This document shows positions 33,620 to 41,965 of a stretch of DNA of 64,000 nt, piece after piece. Location: contig NZ_JACIBV010000002.1 in NCBI RefSeq assembly GCF_014195505.1, positions 62,001 to 126,000 of the forward strand, given 5' to 3'. The stretch is from Nonomuraea dietziae. Its GTDB lineage: Bacteria; Actinomycetota; Actinomycetes; Streptosporangiales; Streptosporangiaceae. Position numbers and translations under genes: made by a program. The notes beneath the pieces are model-generated. The model was given only the letters and a program-made list of their open reading frames with translations, did no database searches and was not told the DNA's origin. Each line of letters opens with the position of its first letter. Position 1 is the stretch's first letter.

Positions 33620-34822
33620 ATGACCTTCAATCCGTTGCGTGAGCGTGGCATCCCGCTGGACAAACAGCTGCGCAACTGGCGCGAGCTGAACGTGACACCG
33701 ATCGACCCCGACCACGCCGATCCCTACACCCGCTGCCGCATCATCGCGATGAACGGCATCGAGGTCGAAGCGGTGATGTTCAGCCACCAGATGGCCAGGC
33801 ACTGCCCGGACACCGAGATCAAGCAGCAGCTCGCGCGGGTGCGCTACATCGAGGCGCAGCAGCAGAAGGCGGTCAACTGGCTGCTGCCGGGGCTGGCCTC
33901 GGTGCTGGAGACCACGCTCGCCTACGAGCAGGTGGCGGTGGACCTCACCGCCTGGGTGGCCAGGATGGAGCCCGACCCCTACCTGCAGCAGGCCTACCAG
34001 TTCGGCGTGCTGGAGGACTTCGACCATCTCTACCGCTACGCCAACCTGTACGAGATGATCGAGCACCGCAAGGCAGAGAAGGTCGTCGACGGGCTGACAG
34101 AGGTCATGCCTGGCCGTCCCACCTATCTGCATCACCGCGACCCCGTTGACAACGTGCGCGAGCCCTATGACCGCACTTCGGCCGCCCCGCTGTCGAAGCT
34201 GCACGCGCTGACGATCCTGGCGGCGGAGCAGCAGACGATGAACTTCTACATGAACGTCGGGCCCGAGTACATGGAGCCGATCGCCCGCCAGCTCTACCAG
34301 GAGATCGGGCTGATCGAGGAGGAGCACGTCACCCACTACGAGTCGCTCGTCGACCCCGGCGAGACCTGGTGGGAGATGCTACTCAACCACGAGTACAACG
34401 AGTGCTACCTCTACCACTCCTTCATGGAGACGGAGACGGACCCGAAGGTGAAGGCGATCTGGGAACTGCACCTCAACATGGAGCTGGAGCACCTGCGCCT
34501 GGCGGCCGAGCTGTTCAAGAAGCACGACGGGCGCGACCCAGAGGAGGTGGCGGCGCCCGAGCTGCCCGCACCGGTGACCTTCGAGCCGAACAAGGCATAC
34601 CTGCGCGATCTGATCGCCACACAGATCGATTACACGACGCTGGGCACCGGCTACGTGCAGGAGGCGCACGAGCGGTTCGAGAAAATGCAGGAGGCCCTGA
34701 TGGGCGGGGAAAAGGCGCCGTCCGAGCGGGTGATCGAGGAGAACCGCGCCAAGTCTGGCGAGGAGTACCGGCTGGAAACCGAAGGGCCGCACCCCGTGGG
34801 AAGCCTACGCCTGGACCGCTGA
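33620..34822 (+). CDS. Ferritin-like protein with two four-helix bundles
   Basis: 400 residues from ATG 33620, about ten bases after GAGGGAG. There are no transmembrane or signal segments. Two helical bundles carry ferritin-like Glu/His pairs: first half MNGIEVEAVMFSHQMARH, VRYIEAQQQKAVNW and EDFDHLYRYANLYEMIEHRK; second half LAAEQQTMNFYMN, GLIEEEHVTHYESL, YNECYLYHSFMETE and LNMELEHLRLAAELFKKHDG. It probably binds iron or forms a di-iron oxidase centre. The exact family is unknown to me. It diverges from the hemerythrin gene across 233 bases. Confidence 0.78.
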   Translation: MTFNPLRERGIPLDKQLRNWRELNVTPIDPDHADPYTRCRIIAMNGIEVEAVMFSHQMARHCPDTEIKQQLARVRYIEAQQQKAVNWLLPGLASVLETTLAYEQVAVDLTAWVARMEPDPYLQQAYQFGVLEDFDHLYRYANLYEMIEHRKAEKVVDGLTEVMPGRPTYLHHRDPVDNVREPYDRTSAAPLSKLHALTILAAEQQTMNFYMNVGPEYMEPIARQLYQEIGLIEEEHVTHYESLVDPGETWWEMLLNHEYNECYLYHSFMETETDPKVKAIWELHLNMELEHLRLAAELFKKHDGRDPEEVAAPELPAPVTFEPNKAYLRDLIATQIDYTTLGTGYVQEAHERFEKMQEALMGGEKAPSERVIEENRAKSGEEYRLETEGPHPVGSLRLDR

Positions 34823-34871
34823 CCCTTCCACGGGCCTCTGCGCACCAGATCGCGGAGGCCTGTGGGCGACC

Positions 34872-35243
34872 TCAACGCAGCCGGTAGAGCTGCGTCTCGA
34901 GCCACGCCACACAGCGCTGGATCTGTTCCCGGCTCAACCCGGTGACCCCCTCCAGGTCCTCGACAGTGAGCACGTCATGCCTCTCGAAGGCTCTGGCGAT
35001 CTTCCCTGCCCACAGTTCCTCATCAAGGAATGGACGACGTCGGTAGTGCTCCCGCAGAGCGACCAGGTGCGCGTAGCCGCAACTGGTCAAGAAGCGGTGA
35101 CCGTCGTGTTGCGCGTCACCGTCGTGCGTCACCGACGAATCCGAGGCGATGCCGTGGACCCCTGTCCCGGGCGGGATGACCTTGCCACACCAGCCGCACC
35201 GATCAGGCGCGTTGACAGGTTCGTCCCGCATCTGGCTGTCCAT
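34872..35243 (-). CDS. Small hypothetical protein with zinc-finger-like Cys/His motif
   Basis: 123 residues. CGWCGKVIPPGTGVHG, followed by a His-rich loop and CGYAHLVALREHY, could bind one zinc. The C-terminus (LTVEDLEGVTGLSREQIQRC) resembles a small helix-turn-helix. The last 13 codons are duplicated in decayed form at 35524-35559. No function can be named. Confidence 0.6.
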   Translation of the reverse strand: MDSQMRDEPVNAPDRCGWCGKVIPPGTGVHGIASDSSVTHDGDAQHDGHRFLTSCGYAHLVALREHYRRRPFLDEELWAGKIARAFERHDVLTVEDLEGVTGLSREQIQRCVAWLETQLYRLR

Positions 35244-35289
35244 GCCACCCGCCTACCCTCACGACCGTACAGCAGCAGCCGCCTTCGTC

Positions 35290-35475
35290 TCGGTCAGGCA
35301 AAAACGACGAAGGCGAGCCCTACGACAAGATCAATCCCAATTTGTTCTCTCAGGGGCTGTGGTCACCGGGAGTCGTACCGGTCGAGCGCTGGCAGGAGCT
35401 GATCGAAAGTACGCTCGGGAGGCAGGCGAGATCGTCGGGGTCAACACCCGCGCCCATCCACTCACCTGGCGCTGA
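35290..35475 (+). pseudogene. Remnant of an unknown coding sequence (frameshifted)
   Basis: The plus strand reads KNDEGEPYDKINPNLFSQGL then WSPGVVPVERWQELIE. After a frame change near 35410 it reads KYAREAGEIVGVNTRAHPLT and ends WR and a TGA at 35473-35475. The composition is clearly protein-like. The N-terminus is lost near the 3' flank of the previous gene. I do not recognise the family. The remaining part of 35244-35553 shows nothing else. Confidence 0.4.
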
Positions 35476-35523
35476 CCATGGCCTCCCGCTCTTTCGAGAC
35501 AAGGGCACGCCTCCTCAGCCCAA

Positions 35524-35559
35524 CCGGTAGAGCTGCTCGAGCCACACCACACAGTGCTG
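35524..35559 (-). repeat. Duplicated 3' end of the gene at 34872
   Basis: This 36-base stretch matches 34881-34919 with a three-base gap and a few changes. On the minus strand it encodes CVVWLEQLYRLG and a stop, against CVAWLETQLYRLR and a stop in the intact gene. The VOC fragment begins exactly where this duplicate ends. Confidence 0.75.
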
Positions 35560-35835
35560 TACAGCATCGTCGATCCCGAGGGGTACGGGCCGAGGATCTG
35601 GTTTCAGCAGGTGCCTGAGGGCAAGGTGGCCAAGAACCGGTTCCACCTGGATGTGAAGGTGGGCGGCAAGCGGGAGGACGTATCGCTGGAGACCCGGAAA
35701 GCGCGGGTGGATGCCGAGGTGGAGCGGCTCGTCCAGGCGGGGGCGTCCGTTGTGCGGGTGCTGTCGCAGTCCGGGGTTGATCACTATGCGGTGGCGATGG
35801 TGGATCCCGAGGGGAACGAGTTCGACGTGGTCTAG
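35554..35835 (+). CDS. VOC/glyoxalase-family protein, N-terminally truncated
   Basis: 93 residues. IVDPEGYGPRIWFQQVPEGK then VAKNRFHLDVKVGG and VAMVDPEGNEFDVV are the later strands of a glyoxalase-like vicinal oxygen chelate fold. Intact relatives are about 115-130 residues, so the first strand and helix are missing. The start lies inside a duplicated gene fragment with no RBS. It is probably a remnant; residual metal-binding residues His and Glu are present. Confidence 0.6.
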   Translation: MLYSIVDPEGYGPRIWFQQVPEGKVAKNRFHLDVKVGGKREDVSLETRKARVDAEVERLVQAGASVVRVLSQSGVDHYAVAMVDPEGNEFDVV

Positions 35836-35837
35836 CG

Positions 35838-36012
35838 CCGTTTTCCGCACGTCACACGGCTATCCCGCGTCTCCGCATCCCCCGCCGCACTTCGGCTTGA
35901 GGTCCGTCTGGAAGAGAAGGAGGCTTGGGTCCTTTCGAAAAGGAAGCTTGGGTGGAAGAGAAGGACGGTGTGGACGCGGTACCAGGGACGAAGCGACACG
36001 TGCGGAAAACGG
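35838..36012. repeat. Perfect 15-base inverted repeat enclosing 145 bases
   Basis: CCGTTTTCCGCACGT at 35838-35852 is inverted exactly at 35998-36012. The similarity extends outward across CTAG into the TAG stops of both convergent genes. Inside are two direct copies of GGAAGAGAAGGA. The whole looks like a small non-autonomous element or a shared terminator structure. Confidence 0.7.
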
Positions 36013-36014
36013 GG

Positions 36015-36893
36015 CTAGCCGCGCAGGCGGCCAACGAGGGCGGGCAGGAGTGCCGGATTCTCGTGCGGGCCGAGATGTCCCAGACCTGGCACAGCCACCA
36101 CCTCGGCGCCCAGCAGAGCGCGAGCCGGTCCGCTGATGCGGGCGGGCGGGTAGAAACGATCCTCGGCACCTGTGGCCACGACCACCCGCGTGCCCTCCCA
36201 GCGGCGCACGACGGGTTCGGGCAGCGGCGAAGGAGCCAGGCTGGTGCGGCTGTGCCGGGCGACGAGCGTCATCCACTCCACCGGCACACGGTTCACGTCG
36301 ATGATCCCGCGTGTCTGACCGCTCATGTATCCCAGCAAGGCCTCGCTGCGCCTGGCAGTGGGAGCGACGAGCCAGGGCAGGGTGACGCCGAGCAGGGCGG
36401 GGGTCAGGCGGGCTCGACTCAGTCCGGCCGGGGACACCAGCACCAGGCCGCCGATCTGCGGCCCGGGTCGCGCAGCCAGGGCCACGGCCGCTCCCAGCGA
36501 GTGCCCCACCACCACGACGGGTTCACCACTTACCTGACAGATGATCTCTCCGAGCCAACGCCCATAGGCGGCCAGGCGTCCCCTCCCTGGCCGCTGTGGA
36601 GAGCTCAGGCCCGGCTGACCCGGAAGGTCGGCCAGGATCACCTGGTGGTCGGGTACCAGTGCATCGGCCACGTCCAGCTGGGTCGCGGCGCAGAAGTTGG
36701 TGCCCGGCAGCAACAGCACACGGGGGCCCTGCCCAGCGACGACCACGGCGGTCGCTCCCAGACCGGTCTCCAGCGTGCATATCCGGTGCTGTGTCGGCCA
36801 GGAGTCCAGCCGCTCCCGGCACCAGTCGCGGACGTGCCGCTCACCGGTGGGTGAGGTGTAGATCGTTGTGAAGCTCAACGCGAGCCTTTCCAT
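36015..36893 (-). CDS. Alpha/beta hydrolase
   Basis: 292 residues, no signal peptide. The canonical fold shows RVLLLPGTNFCAATQLDVAD, the strand VILADLPGQPG, nucleophile Ser in VVVGHSLGAAVALAA, acid in VATGAEDRFYPP and His in VPGLGHLGPHENP. The cap domain is between about residues 160 and 210. The substrate is unknown; similar enzymes cleave small esters or lactones. Its start lies 24 bases from a repeated GACCAG element (36917). Confidence 0.85.
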   Translation of the reverse strand: MERLALSFTTIYTSPTGERHVRDWCRERLDSWPTQHRICTLETGLGATAVVVAGQGPRVLLLPGTNFCAATQLDVADALVPDHQVILADLPGQPGLSSPQRPGRGRLAAYGRWLGEIICQVSGEPVVVVGHSLGAAVALAARPGPQIGGLVLVSPAGLSRARLTPALLGVTLPWLVAPTARRSEALLGYMSGQTRGIIDVNRVPVEWMTLVARHSRTSLAPSPLPEPVVRRWEGTRVVVATGAEDRFYPPARISGPARALLGAEVVAVPGLGHLGPHENPALLPALVGRLRG

Positions 36894-36916
36894 GAGGGAC
36901 GTCAGGTCGGACCGCC

Positions 36917-36938
36917 GACCAGGCTTCCCGGCTCACCA
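36917..36938. repeat. GACCAG repeat, copy 1
   Basis: Begins GACCAGGCTTCCCGGC. The 22-base element recurs at 41582-41603 (20 of 22 identical) and 41871-41892. Each copy lies upstream of a gene start: the hydrolase here, the CBS gene and the UspA gene. Confidence 0.5.
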
Positions 36939-37042
36939 ACCACACGAACCGCCGGTCCTCGGCGTGTGCGTGGCCTCCCGCCACTCTGACAAAGATCGCC
37001 CTCCCCCGCAAACGACTCCCGCCCGCTCCTGGACCCAGGGGT

Positions 37043-37411
37043 TCAGCCCTTGATGAAGCGGCGGATCATGTAGCGGCGTACCGCCGGGAGGGCGGCCAGG
37101 CGCAGTGGCAGTTGGGTCAGCCACAGCAGCAGGGGGTTGGCGGGCGCGTAGACGCCTTTGACCCGGCGTCCCAGCCTCTGTTTCCTCTCTGCCTCCGGCC
37201 GGAGCGCCATTTCCCACGCGGTCAGGGCGGCGCCGATGTCGCCGGGGTGGGCGTCGAGTTCACTGCCCAGCCGGTCGGCACCGCCCACGGCCAGGGAAGA
37301 GCCGTATCCGGCGAACAGCGTGACGCACCAGGCCGCATCCCCCAGTAGAATCACGCGGCCACGGTGCCAGGTGGGGGCGACGACCTGGCTTATGGTGATG
37401 ATGGCGCGCAT
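37043..37411 (-). pseudogene. FAD-dependent monooxygenase, C-terminal fragment
   Basis: 122 residues: VVAPTWHRGRVILLGDAAWC is the second FAD-binding motif of PheA/TfdB-type hydroxylases, followed by the helical C-terminus to RRYMIRRFIKG. The first 280 or so residues, including the Rossmann fold, are missing. The frame opens only 17 bases after the epimerase gene. It is a deletion remnant and cannot bind FAD. Confidence 0.75.
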
Positions 37412-37428
37412 GAGGGTTTCCTTGCTGG

Positions 37429-38427
37429 TCAGAGCTGGCGCAGGAGGCGCTGTTCGGCAGCCGGGTCGAGCCAGGTGTCGGGTGAGGGGGCGTCCGGGCG
37501 TGAGACGGGGTCGCCTTCGGCCTGCAGCCAGGCCCAGGTGTCAGCGAGGGTGTCGCGCAGCGGGCGGGTGGTGAGCCCGGCGGCGAAGGCGGCGTCCACG
37601 TTGGCGTCGTGCATGCCGCTGGGCGTCGAGCCGTCGGGCAGGCGCAGTCCGAACTCCGCGCCCAGCGACAGACCTTCCTGCCGCAGAAGGTCGGCGGGCG
37701 CCCAGACCAGCTCGGCCTCGAAGCCGGTCACCTCCAGCGCCGTGGTCAGCAGCTGCCCGACCGTCACCGCGCCGGGGCGACCTGTCACCGTGTAGGCGCC
37801 ACCCACGCCGCCTTCGGCGCAGCGCAGCATCCAGGCGGCCAGGTCACGGACGTCGATGTACTGCAGCGCCGCCTCGGCCGGGCCGGGGGCGAGGACGCGT
37901 CCGCCCTTCTCCAGTCGGCGCAACCACCACGGGATGCGGCCGACGTCCTCGTACGGGCCGAGGATCATCCCGGCTCTGGCCAGCAAGGCGCGCTCGCCGT
38001 ACGTTTCGGTGACGACCAGTTCGCCGCCGCGCTTGGCGGCGGCGTAGTCGGCGCTGTCGTCGCTGGCAGGATCGCCGTCGACCAGCGGGGCGCTCTCGTC
38101 CGCGCCCGCCGGCCAGGGCCAGCGGTGCACGCCGCGGCTGGAGACGTAGCCGTAGTGTCCGGCGCGGCCGGCCAGCAGCCGGGCGCTGTGGGCGACCACG
38201 CGCGGCGCCCAGGCCCAGGTGTCGATCACGGCGTCCCATTCGCCGTCGCCGAGCGCGGCCGTCACGGCTTCGGGGTCGGTGCGGTCGGCGAGCAGCGCCC
38301 GGACTCCGGGGGCCGGTGGGCGGCTGAGACCGCGGTTGAGCGTGGTCACCTCGTCGCCGCGCTCCAGCGCGGTCTCGACGATCGCGCGGCCGACGTGGTG
38401 GGTGCCGCCGAGGACGAGCAGCTTCAT
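37429..38427 (-). CDS. NAD-dependent epimerase/dehydratase family protein
   Basis: 332 residues. The N-terminal Rossmann motif is LVLGGTHHVGRAIVETAL, and the catalytic Tyr and Lys are in DSADYAAAKRGGE. The sequence RDLAAWMLRCAEGGVGGAYT is typical of extended SDRs that act on isoflavones or nucleotide sugars. Substrate unknown. The ATG overlaps the stop of the CocE fragment (ATGA), so it was translated with a gene that is now broken. Confidence 0.88.
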   Translation of the reverse strand: MKLLVLGGTHHVGRAIVETALERGDEVTTLNRGLSRPPAPGVRALLADRTDPEAVTAALGDGEWDAVIDTWAWAPRVVAHSARLLAGRAGHYGYVSSRGVHRWPWPAGADESAPLVDGDPASDDSADYAAAKRGGELVVTETYGERALLARAGMILGPYEDVGRIPWWLRRLEKGGRVLAPGPAEAALQYIDVRDLAAWMLRCAEGGVGGAYTVTGRPGAVTVGQLLTTALEVTGFEAELVWAPADLLRQEGLSLGAEFGLRLPDGSTPSGMHDANVDAAFAAGLTTRPLRDTLADTWAWLQAEGDPVSRPDAPSPDTWLDPAAEQRLLRQL

Positions 38428-39490
38428 GAGGTTTCCTCCGTGAGGGGTAGCCAGAGGGCTGACGGGTGGTCGGGGTCGTGGAAGATCTCGTGGATGGAGG
38501 CGCGCAGCGCGAGCGTCGTGGCCAGGGGCTCGCCGGTGCCCGGGTTACGGCCGTAGCGGGGGTGGGCGCCGCTGGAGACCTGCAGCCGGATGCGGTGGCC
38601 GCGGCGGAAGCGGTGCGCCAGTGGCCACAACGCGATGTCCACGGTGATCACCCCGTCGCTGTCGCGAGGGATGTCGCTCGCAGGGTCGAGACGCGCGACG
38701 CCGTCGCAGAGGTTGACCGAGCGGCCGCGCGGGCTCACCTCACACAGCCGGGCCACGTAGTCGACGTGCGGGATGGAGGCGCGGGCGTGCAGGCGGACCC
38801 GGACCGGGCCGATGACCTCGACCTCGCGGGCGAGCGGGGCGGTGGTGAAGGTGAGCACGTCGGGCCGGGCTTCGATGGCGCGGTTGTCGGCCGGGCCCGA
38901 CGACATACTCACCGTCGTGCCGCCGACGGTGGGCGTGGGGGCGGCCGGGTCATAGCGGTAGCGGCTCGGGCCGGCTGCGGGGTCGGCGTGCATGCGGTTC
39001 AGCCCGTCGCCGGGATGCAGGTACCAGGGTGTCGGCTCATGGGCGGGCGGCCATCCAGGCAGGTCCTGCCACCTGTTCGCGCCCGTGACGAATACCCGCA
39101 CCCCCGAGAGGGCTCGCCTGCCGAGCAGGGCCGCGTCCAGCGCGGCGAGCGCGTCACGCATGCCGTCGCGGGTGTACAGGCCCTTGCCGTGGCCCCACGG
39201 CCCGATCAGCAGCCGGACCGTACGGCCCGCCGCGAGCAGCGCAGCGCGGTCGGTCAGCATGCCGGGGAGGAAGAAGTCGTACCAGCCTCCCTGCAGGTGC
39301 ACCACGGGCGGCATCCGCCCGACGTTGGCGCGGTGGTCCATGCGCGACCAGTACGCCTGGTCGGGGCCGTTGCCGATCCACTCCTGGAACCACCTCACCC
39401 GGTGCCCCGTCAGCGCCCGATCGGCCTCGGCAAGCGGGAGCGTGGCACTGGCGCGGCGCAGCTTACGGCCGGCGGCGGGCACCGCCAGGA
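38424..39490 (-). pseudogene. CocE/NonD-family hydrolase, C-terminal part
   Basis: From about 39490 the minus strand reads ASATLPLAEADRALTGHRVR and continues through GGWYDFFLPGMLTD, RLLIGPWGHG (with the catalytic His) and a jelly-roll domain (RVRLHARASIPHVDYVARL to FRRGHRIRLQVSSGAHPRYG). The first half, with the GxSYxG nucleophile, is missing. Upstream frame extension is not protein-like on this strand. Intact relatives are about 550 residues. It likely encodes no active acyl-peptidase or esterase. Confidence 0.75.
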
Positions 39491-39529
39491 ACTGCCGGAC
39501 GACTCGTTGCCCGTTAACGCGGCGGCGAA

Positions 39530-39797
39530 GACGGGGTCGGTGGGCGCGAGGATCGCGCCGATCAGCAATCGCTATCGGCTGGAGGAGGACGTCTTCGCCC
39601 GCGCCTTCCGCGCGAGGATGAGTGAGTTCGACGCGTTCAGCGCGCTGGCGCAGCGAGGTCTGCGCGCGGTCGGCGATGCACCTGGACCCAGGCGGCGGCT
39701 GGAACTCATGCGGGACATGTACGGCTTTATGGCCCGTGAATTCCCCAAACTCCTGGACCGCTGGGACCAGGAACGTGAGAACCGACAGCGTCCCTGA
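39530..39797 (+). pseudogene. Fragment of an unidentified gene
   Basis: The plus strand reads ISNRYRLEEDVFARAFRARM then GLRAVGDAPGPRRRLELMRD and MYGFMAREFPKLLDRWDQER, ending in a TGA at 39795-39797. Codon bias is strong and the sequence looks genuine. There is no start codon with an RBS, and the 5' side joins the broken CocE gene. I do not recognise the family. It marks a deletion junction near 39500. Confidence 0.4.
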
Positions 39798-39808
39798 GAT
39801 GGCGCTTC

Positions 39809-41101
39809 TCACATCAGGTAACGAACCCACAGATACGGCGCCACCAGCGTCACCGTGACCGCCGTCACCACCAGGCCGTACCTGGTGAACTCCCAGAAGC
39901 TGATCGGCGTGCGGTTACGTGCGGCGATGCCCAGGACGACGACGTTGGCCGCCGCGCCGACCGCGGTGGCGTTGCCGCCCAGGTCGGCGCCGAAGGCGAG
40001 CGCCCACCACAGCACCTGCCCTGTGCCGTTACCGCCGTTGGCCTGAACCAGTTCGGCGACGATCGGGCTCATGGTGGCCACGTACGGGATGTTGTCCACG
40101 ATCGCCGACAGCCCCGCCGAGACCCCCAGCAACCCCATGGTGGTCAATCCCAGCTGGCCTTCGGTGGCGCTGACCGCTATCTGGGAGAGCTCCCCGATCA
40201 CCCCTGTGTTCACCAGGGCGCCGACCATGACGAACAGCCCCGCGAAGAAGACCAGCGTCGGCCACTCCACCTCTTCGAGCGACTCCTCCGTGGTGACCTT
40301 CGTCGCCGCCACCAGGACGCCCGCACCCAGCACCGCCACCACGGAGGGTTCGTAGTGCAGCACGGGGTGCAGCACGAATCCGACCATCACCAGGGCCAGG
40401 ACGCCGAGTGCCTGCCACAGCAGGCGCGGGTCGCGGATGGCCTCACGCTCGTTGAGCGCCATGATCTCGGCCGCGCGCTCGGGGTCGTAGACGAACACCT
40501 TGCGGAACAGGATCCTGCACAACCCGACGAAGACCACCATCAGCACCACGACCAGCGGCGCCATGTGGATGAGGAAGTCGTTGAACGACAGCCCTCCCCT
40601 GCTGGCGATGATGATGTTGGGCGGGTCGCCGACCAGCGTTGCCGCGCCGCCGATGTTGGAGGCCATCGCCTCGGCGATCAGGTACGGCGCGGCGGGCAGC
40701 GCCAGCCGCTCACAGACCAGGAACGTCACGGGGGCGATGAGGAGCACCGTGGTGACGTTGTCGAGCATCGCGGAGGCGACCGCCGTGATGACCACGAGCA
40801 GGACCATCAGCCTGAAGGGACGGCCTCTGGCCCGTTTGGCCGCCCAGATGGCCAGGTACTCGAAGACGCCGGTCTGCTTGAGCACGCCGACAATGATCAT
40901 CATGCCGAGCAGCAGGAAGATGACGTTCCAGTCGACGCCGGAGTGCTCGGAGAAGAAGGCGGCCTCGGCGTCGGTGGCGTGGATGAGCAGCATGAGGCCG
41001 GCCGCGCCGAGCGCCGCCGCCACCCTGTGGATCTTCTCTGTGGCGATGAGCGCGTAAGCGCACAGGAAGATCACCACCGCCAGCCATGCGGTGACCGTCA
41101 C
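39809..41101 (-). CDS. ArsB/NhaD-family ion transporter
   Basis: 430 residues with 11-12 membrane helices, from GTG 41101. Characteristic stretches are VDWNVIFLLLGMMIIVGVLK, AMLDNVTTVLLIAPVTFLVC, ASNIGGAATLVGDPPNIIIA and SAIVDNIPYVATMSPIVAEL. These match the ion transporter superfamily of Na+/H+ antiporters (NhaD) and arsenite or dicarboxylate permeases. No arsenic genes lie nearby, so Na+/H+ exchange is more likely. It is coupled to the CBS gene upstream by a GTGA overlap, which may serve as its regulatory partner. Confidence 0.9.
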   Translation of the reverse strand: MTVTAWLAVVIFLCAYALIATEKIHRVAAALGAAGLMLLIHATDAEAAFFSEHSGVDWNVIFLLLGMMIIVGVLKQTGVFEYLAIWAAKRARGRPFRLMVLLVVITAVASAMLDNVTTVLLIAPVTFLVCERLALPAAPYLIAEAMASNIGGAATLVGDPPNIIIASRGGLSFNDFLIHMAPLVVVLMVVFVGLCRILFRKVFVYDPERAAEIMALNEREAIRDPRLLWQALGVLALVMVGFVLHPVLHYEPSVVAVLGAGVLVAATKVTTEESLEEVEWPTLVFFAGLFVMVGALVNTGVIGELSQIAVSATEGQLGLTTMGLLGVSAGLSAIVDNIPYVATMSPIVAELVQANGGNGTGQVLWWALAFGADLGGNATAVGAAANVVVLGIAARNRTPISFWEFTRYGLVVTAVTVTLVAPYLWVRYLM

Positions 41102-41541
41102 GCCTCCACCGCCCGGTCGAGCAGCGCCTGCAGCGTGACCGCGCCGTGCAACCGGCCTCCGGCCACGACGGCGACCAGCGGGCTGTGCGTGCGGGCCATC
41201 AGCGCGGCCAGCTCCAGCACGGTGGCGTTCAGATCGGCGACGGGCAGCTCACGCCGCTCACGGGGAAGCGCCTCACGCACGGTCCGTTCACTGAGTTGGC
41301 GCAGGAACAGGTCAGCGTGCGCCTCGTCGATCACACGGGCCAGCGCGGGGTCGTCCTGACAGTAGCCGGGCACGGCCATGCGCAGCACCTGGGTGCCGGG
41401 AAGGATCGTGAACGGCAGGCCGTCGGCCCCGACGACGATCAAACCGGGTAGGTCTTGTTCGGCCAGGAGTCTGGCCGCCTCCAGCACCGGGGTGTCCAGC
41501 TCCACGGTCGGGAAATCGGCAAGCAAGTCACGCGCGCGCAT
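41098..41541 (-). CDS. CBS-domain pair protein
   Basis: 147 residues with two CBS motifs: VELDTPVLEAARLLAEQDLP then VVGADGLPFTILPGTQVLRM, and LPVADLNATVLELAALMART then VVAGGRLHGAVTLQALLDRA. CBS pairs bind adenosine nucleotides and report energy state. Overlap with the ArsB/NhaD gene indicates that it regulates that transporter. Confidence 0.88.
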   Translation of the reverse strand: MRARDLLADFPTVELDTPVLEAARLLAEQDLPGLIVVGADGLPFTILPGTQVLRMAVPGYCQDDPALARVIDEAHADLFLRQLSERTVREALPRERRELPVADLNATVLELAALMARTHSPLVAVVAGGRLHGAVTLQALLDRAVEA

Positions 41542-41581
41542 AGTTGTCGGCCTGTCTGTCGGGATCGACTAGGACATTGCC

Positions 41582-41603
41582 GACCAGACTTCCCGGCGCA
41601 CCA
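41582..41603. repeat. GACCAG repeat, copy 2
   Basis: Begins GACCAGACTTCCCGGC, about 40 bases upstream of the CBS gene start and in the same orientation relative to its gene as copy 1. Confidence 0.5.
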
Positions 41604-41870
41604 CGAACGACCCTATCAACATCGGCCGATCTCTGACTCGGGCGGGCGTAGCAGGAGCAGCGCCGCGTCCACATGGCCGACGAGGTCCTGTCTCAGCGCT
41701 TCCAGCGCCCTCTCCGAATCTCGTCCTTGAGCAGGAAAGCACGCGAAGGACGAGGGACGATGGGTACCCGTAGTTAGGCAAGGTCAAGGGGCCCTCGGAG
41801 TTGGCCTCGGCCAGGACGGCGATGCGAGCCACGTACGAGCCTCCCCGCGTGGAGTCACCTCGGGTGTGTT

Positions 41871-41892
41871 GACCAGGCTTCCTGGCGCGCCG
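41871..41892. repeat. GACCAG repeat, copy 3
   Basis: Begins GACCAGGCTTCCTGGC, about 75 bases upstream of the UspA start. It matches copy 2 at 18 of 22 positions. Confidence 0.4.
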
Positions 41893-41965
41893 CAGTCATT
41901 CGGACGAGCAACACCCTCCGCCACAAGGCTTGGCGTCTGCTGCACGAACCATTGACACTGGAAGG

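Larger units (their letters stand above)
41542..41965. other. Intergenic region with two GACCAG repeats
   Basis: This divergent region separates the CBS and UspA genes. It contains the repeats at 41582-41603 and 41871-41892. A minus-strand frame from 41832 (start ARIAVLAEANSEGPLTLP) has an RBS-like GGGGAGG but weak coding character further on. I do not call it a gene. Confidence 0.4.

Noticed and set aside
38466..39530. Long plus-strand frame opposite the CocE gene
   Set aside because: It is antisense of a clear CocE domain. Only the final part after 39530 is protein-like and is listed separately.
41569..41832. 87-residue minus-strand frame between CBS and UspA
   Set aside because: It has an RBS-like sequence but no coding character beyond the first 20 codons, and it covers a repeat element.
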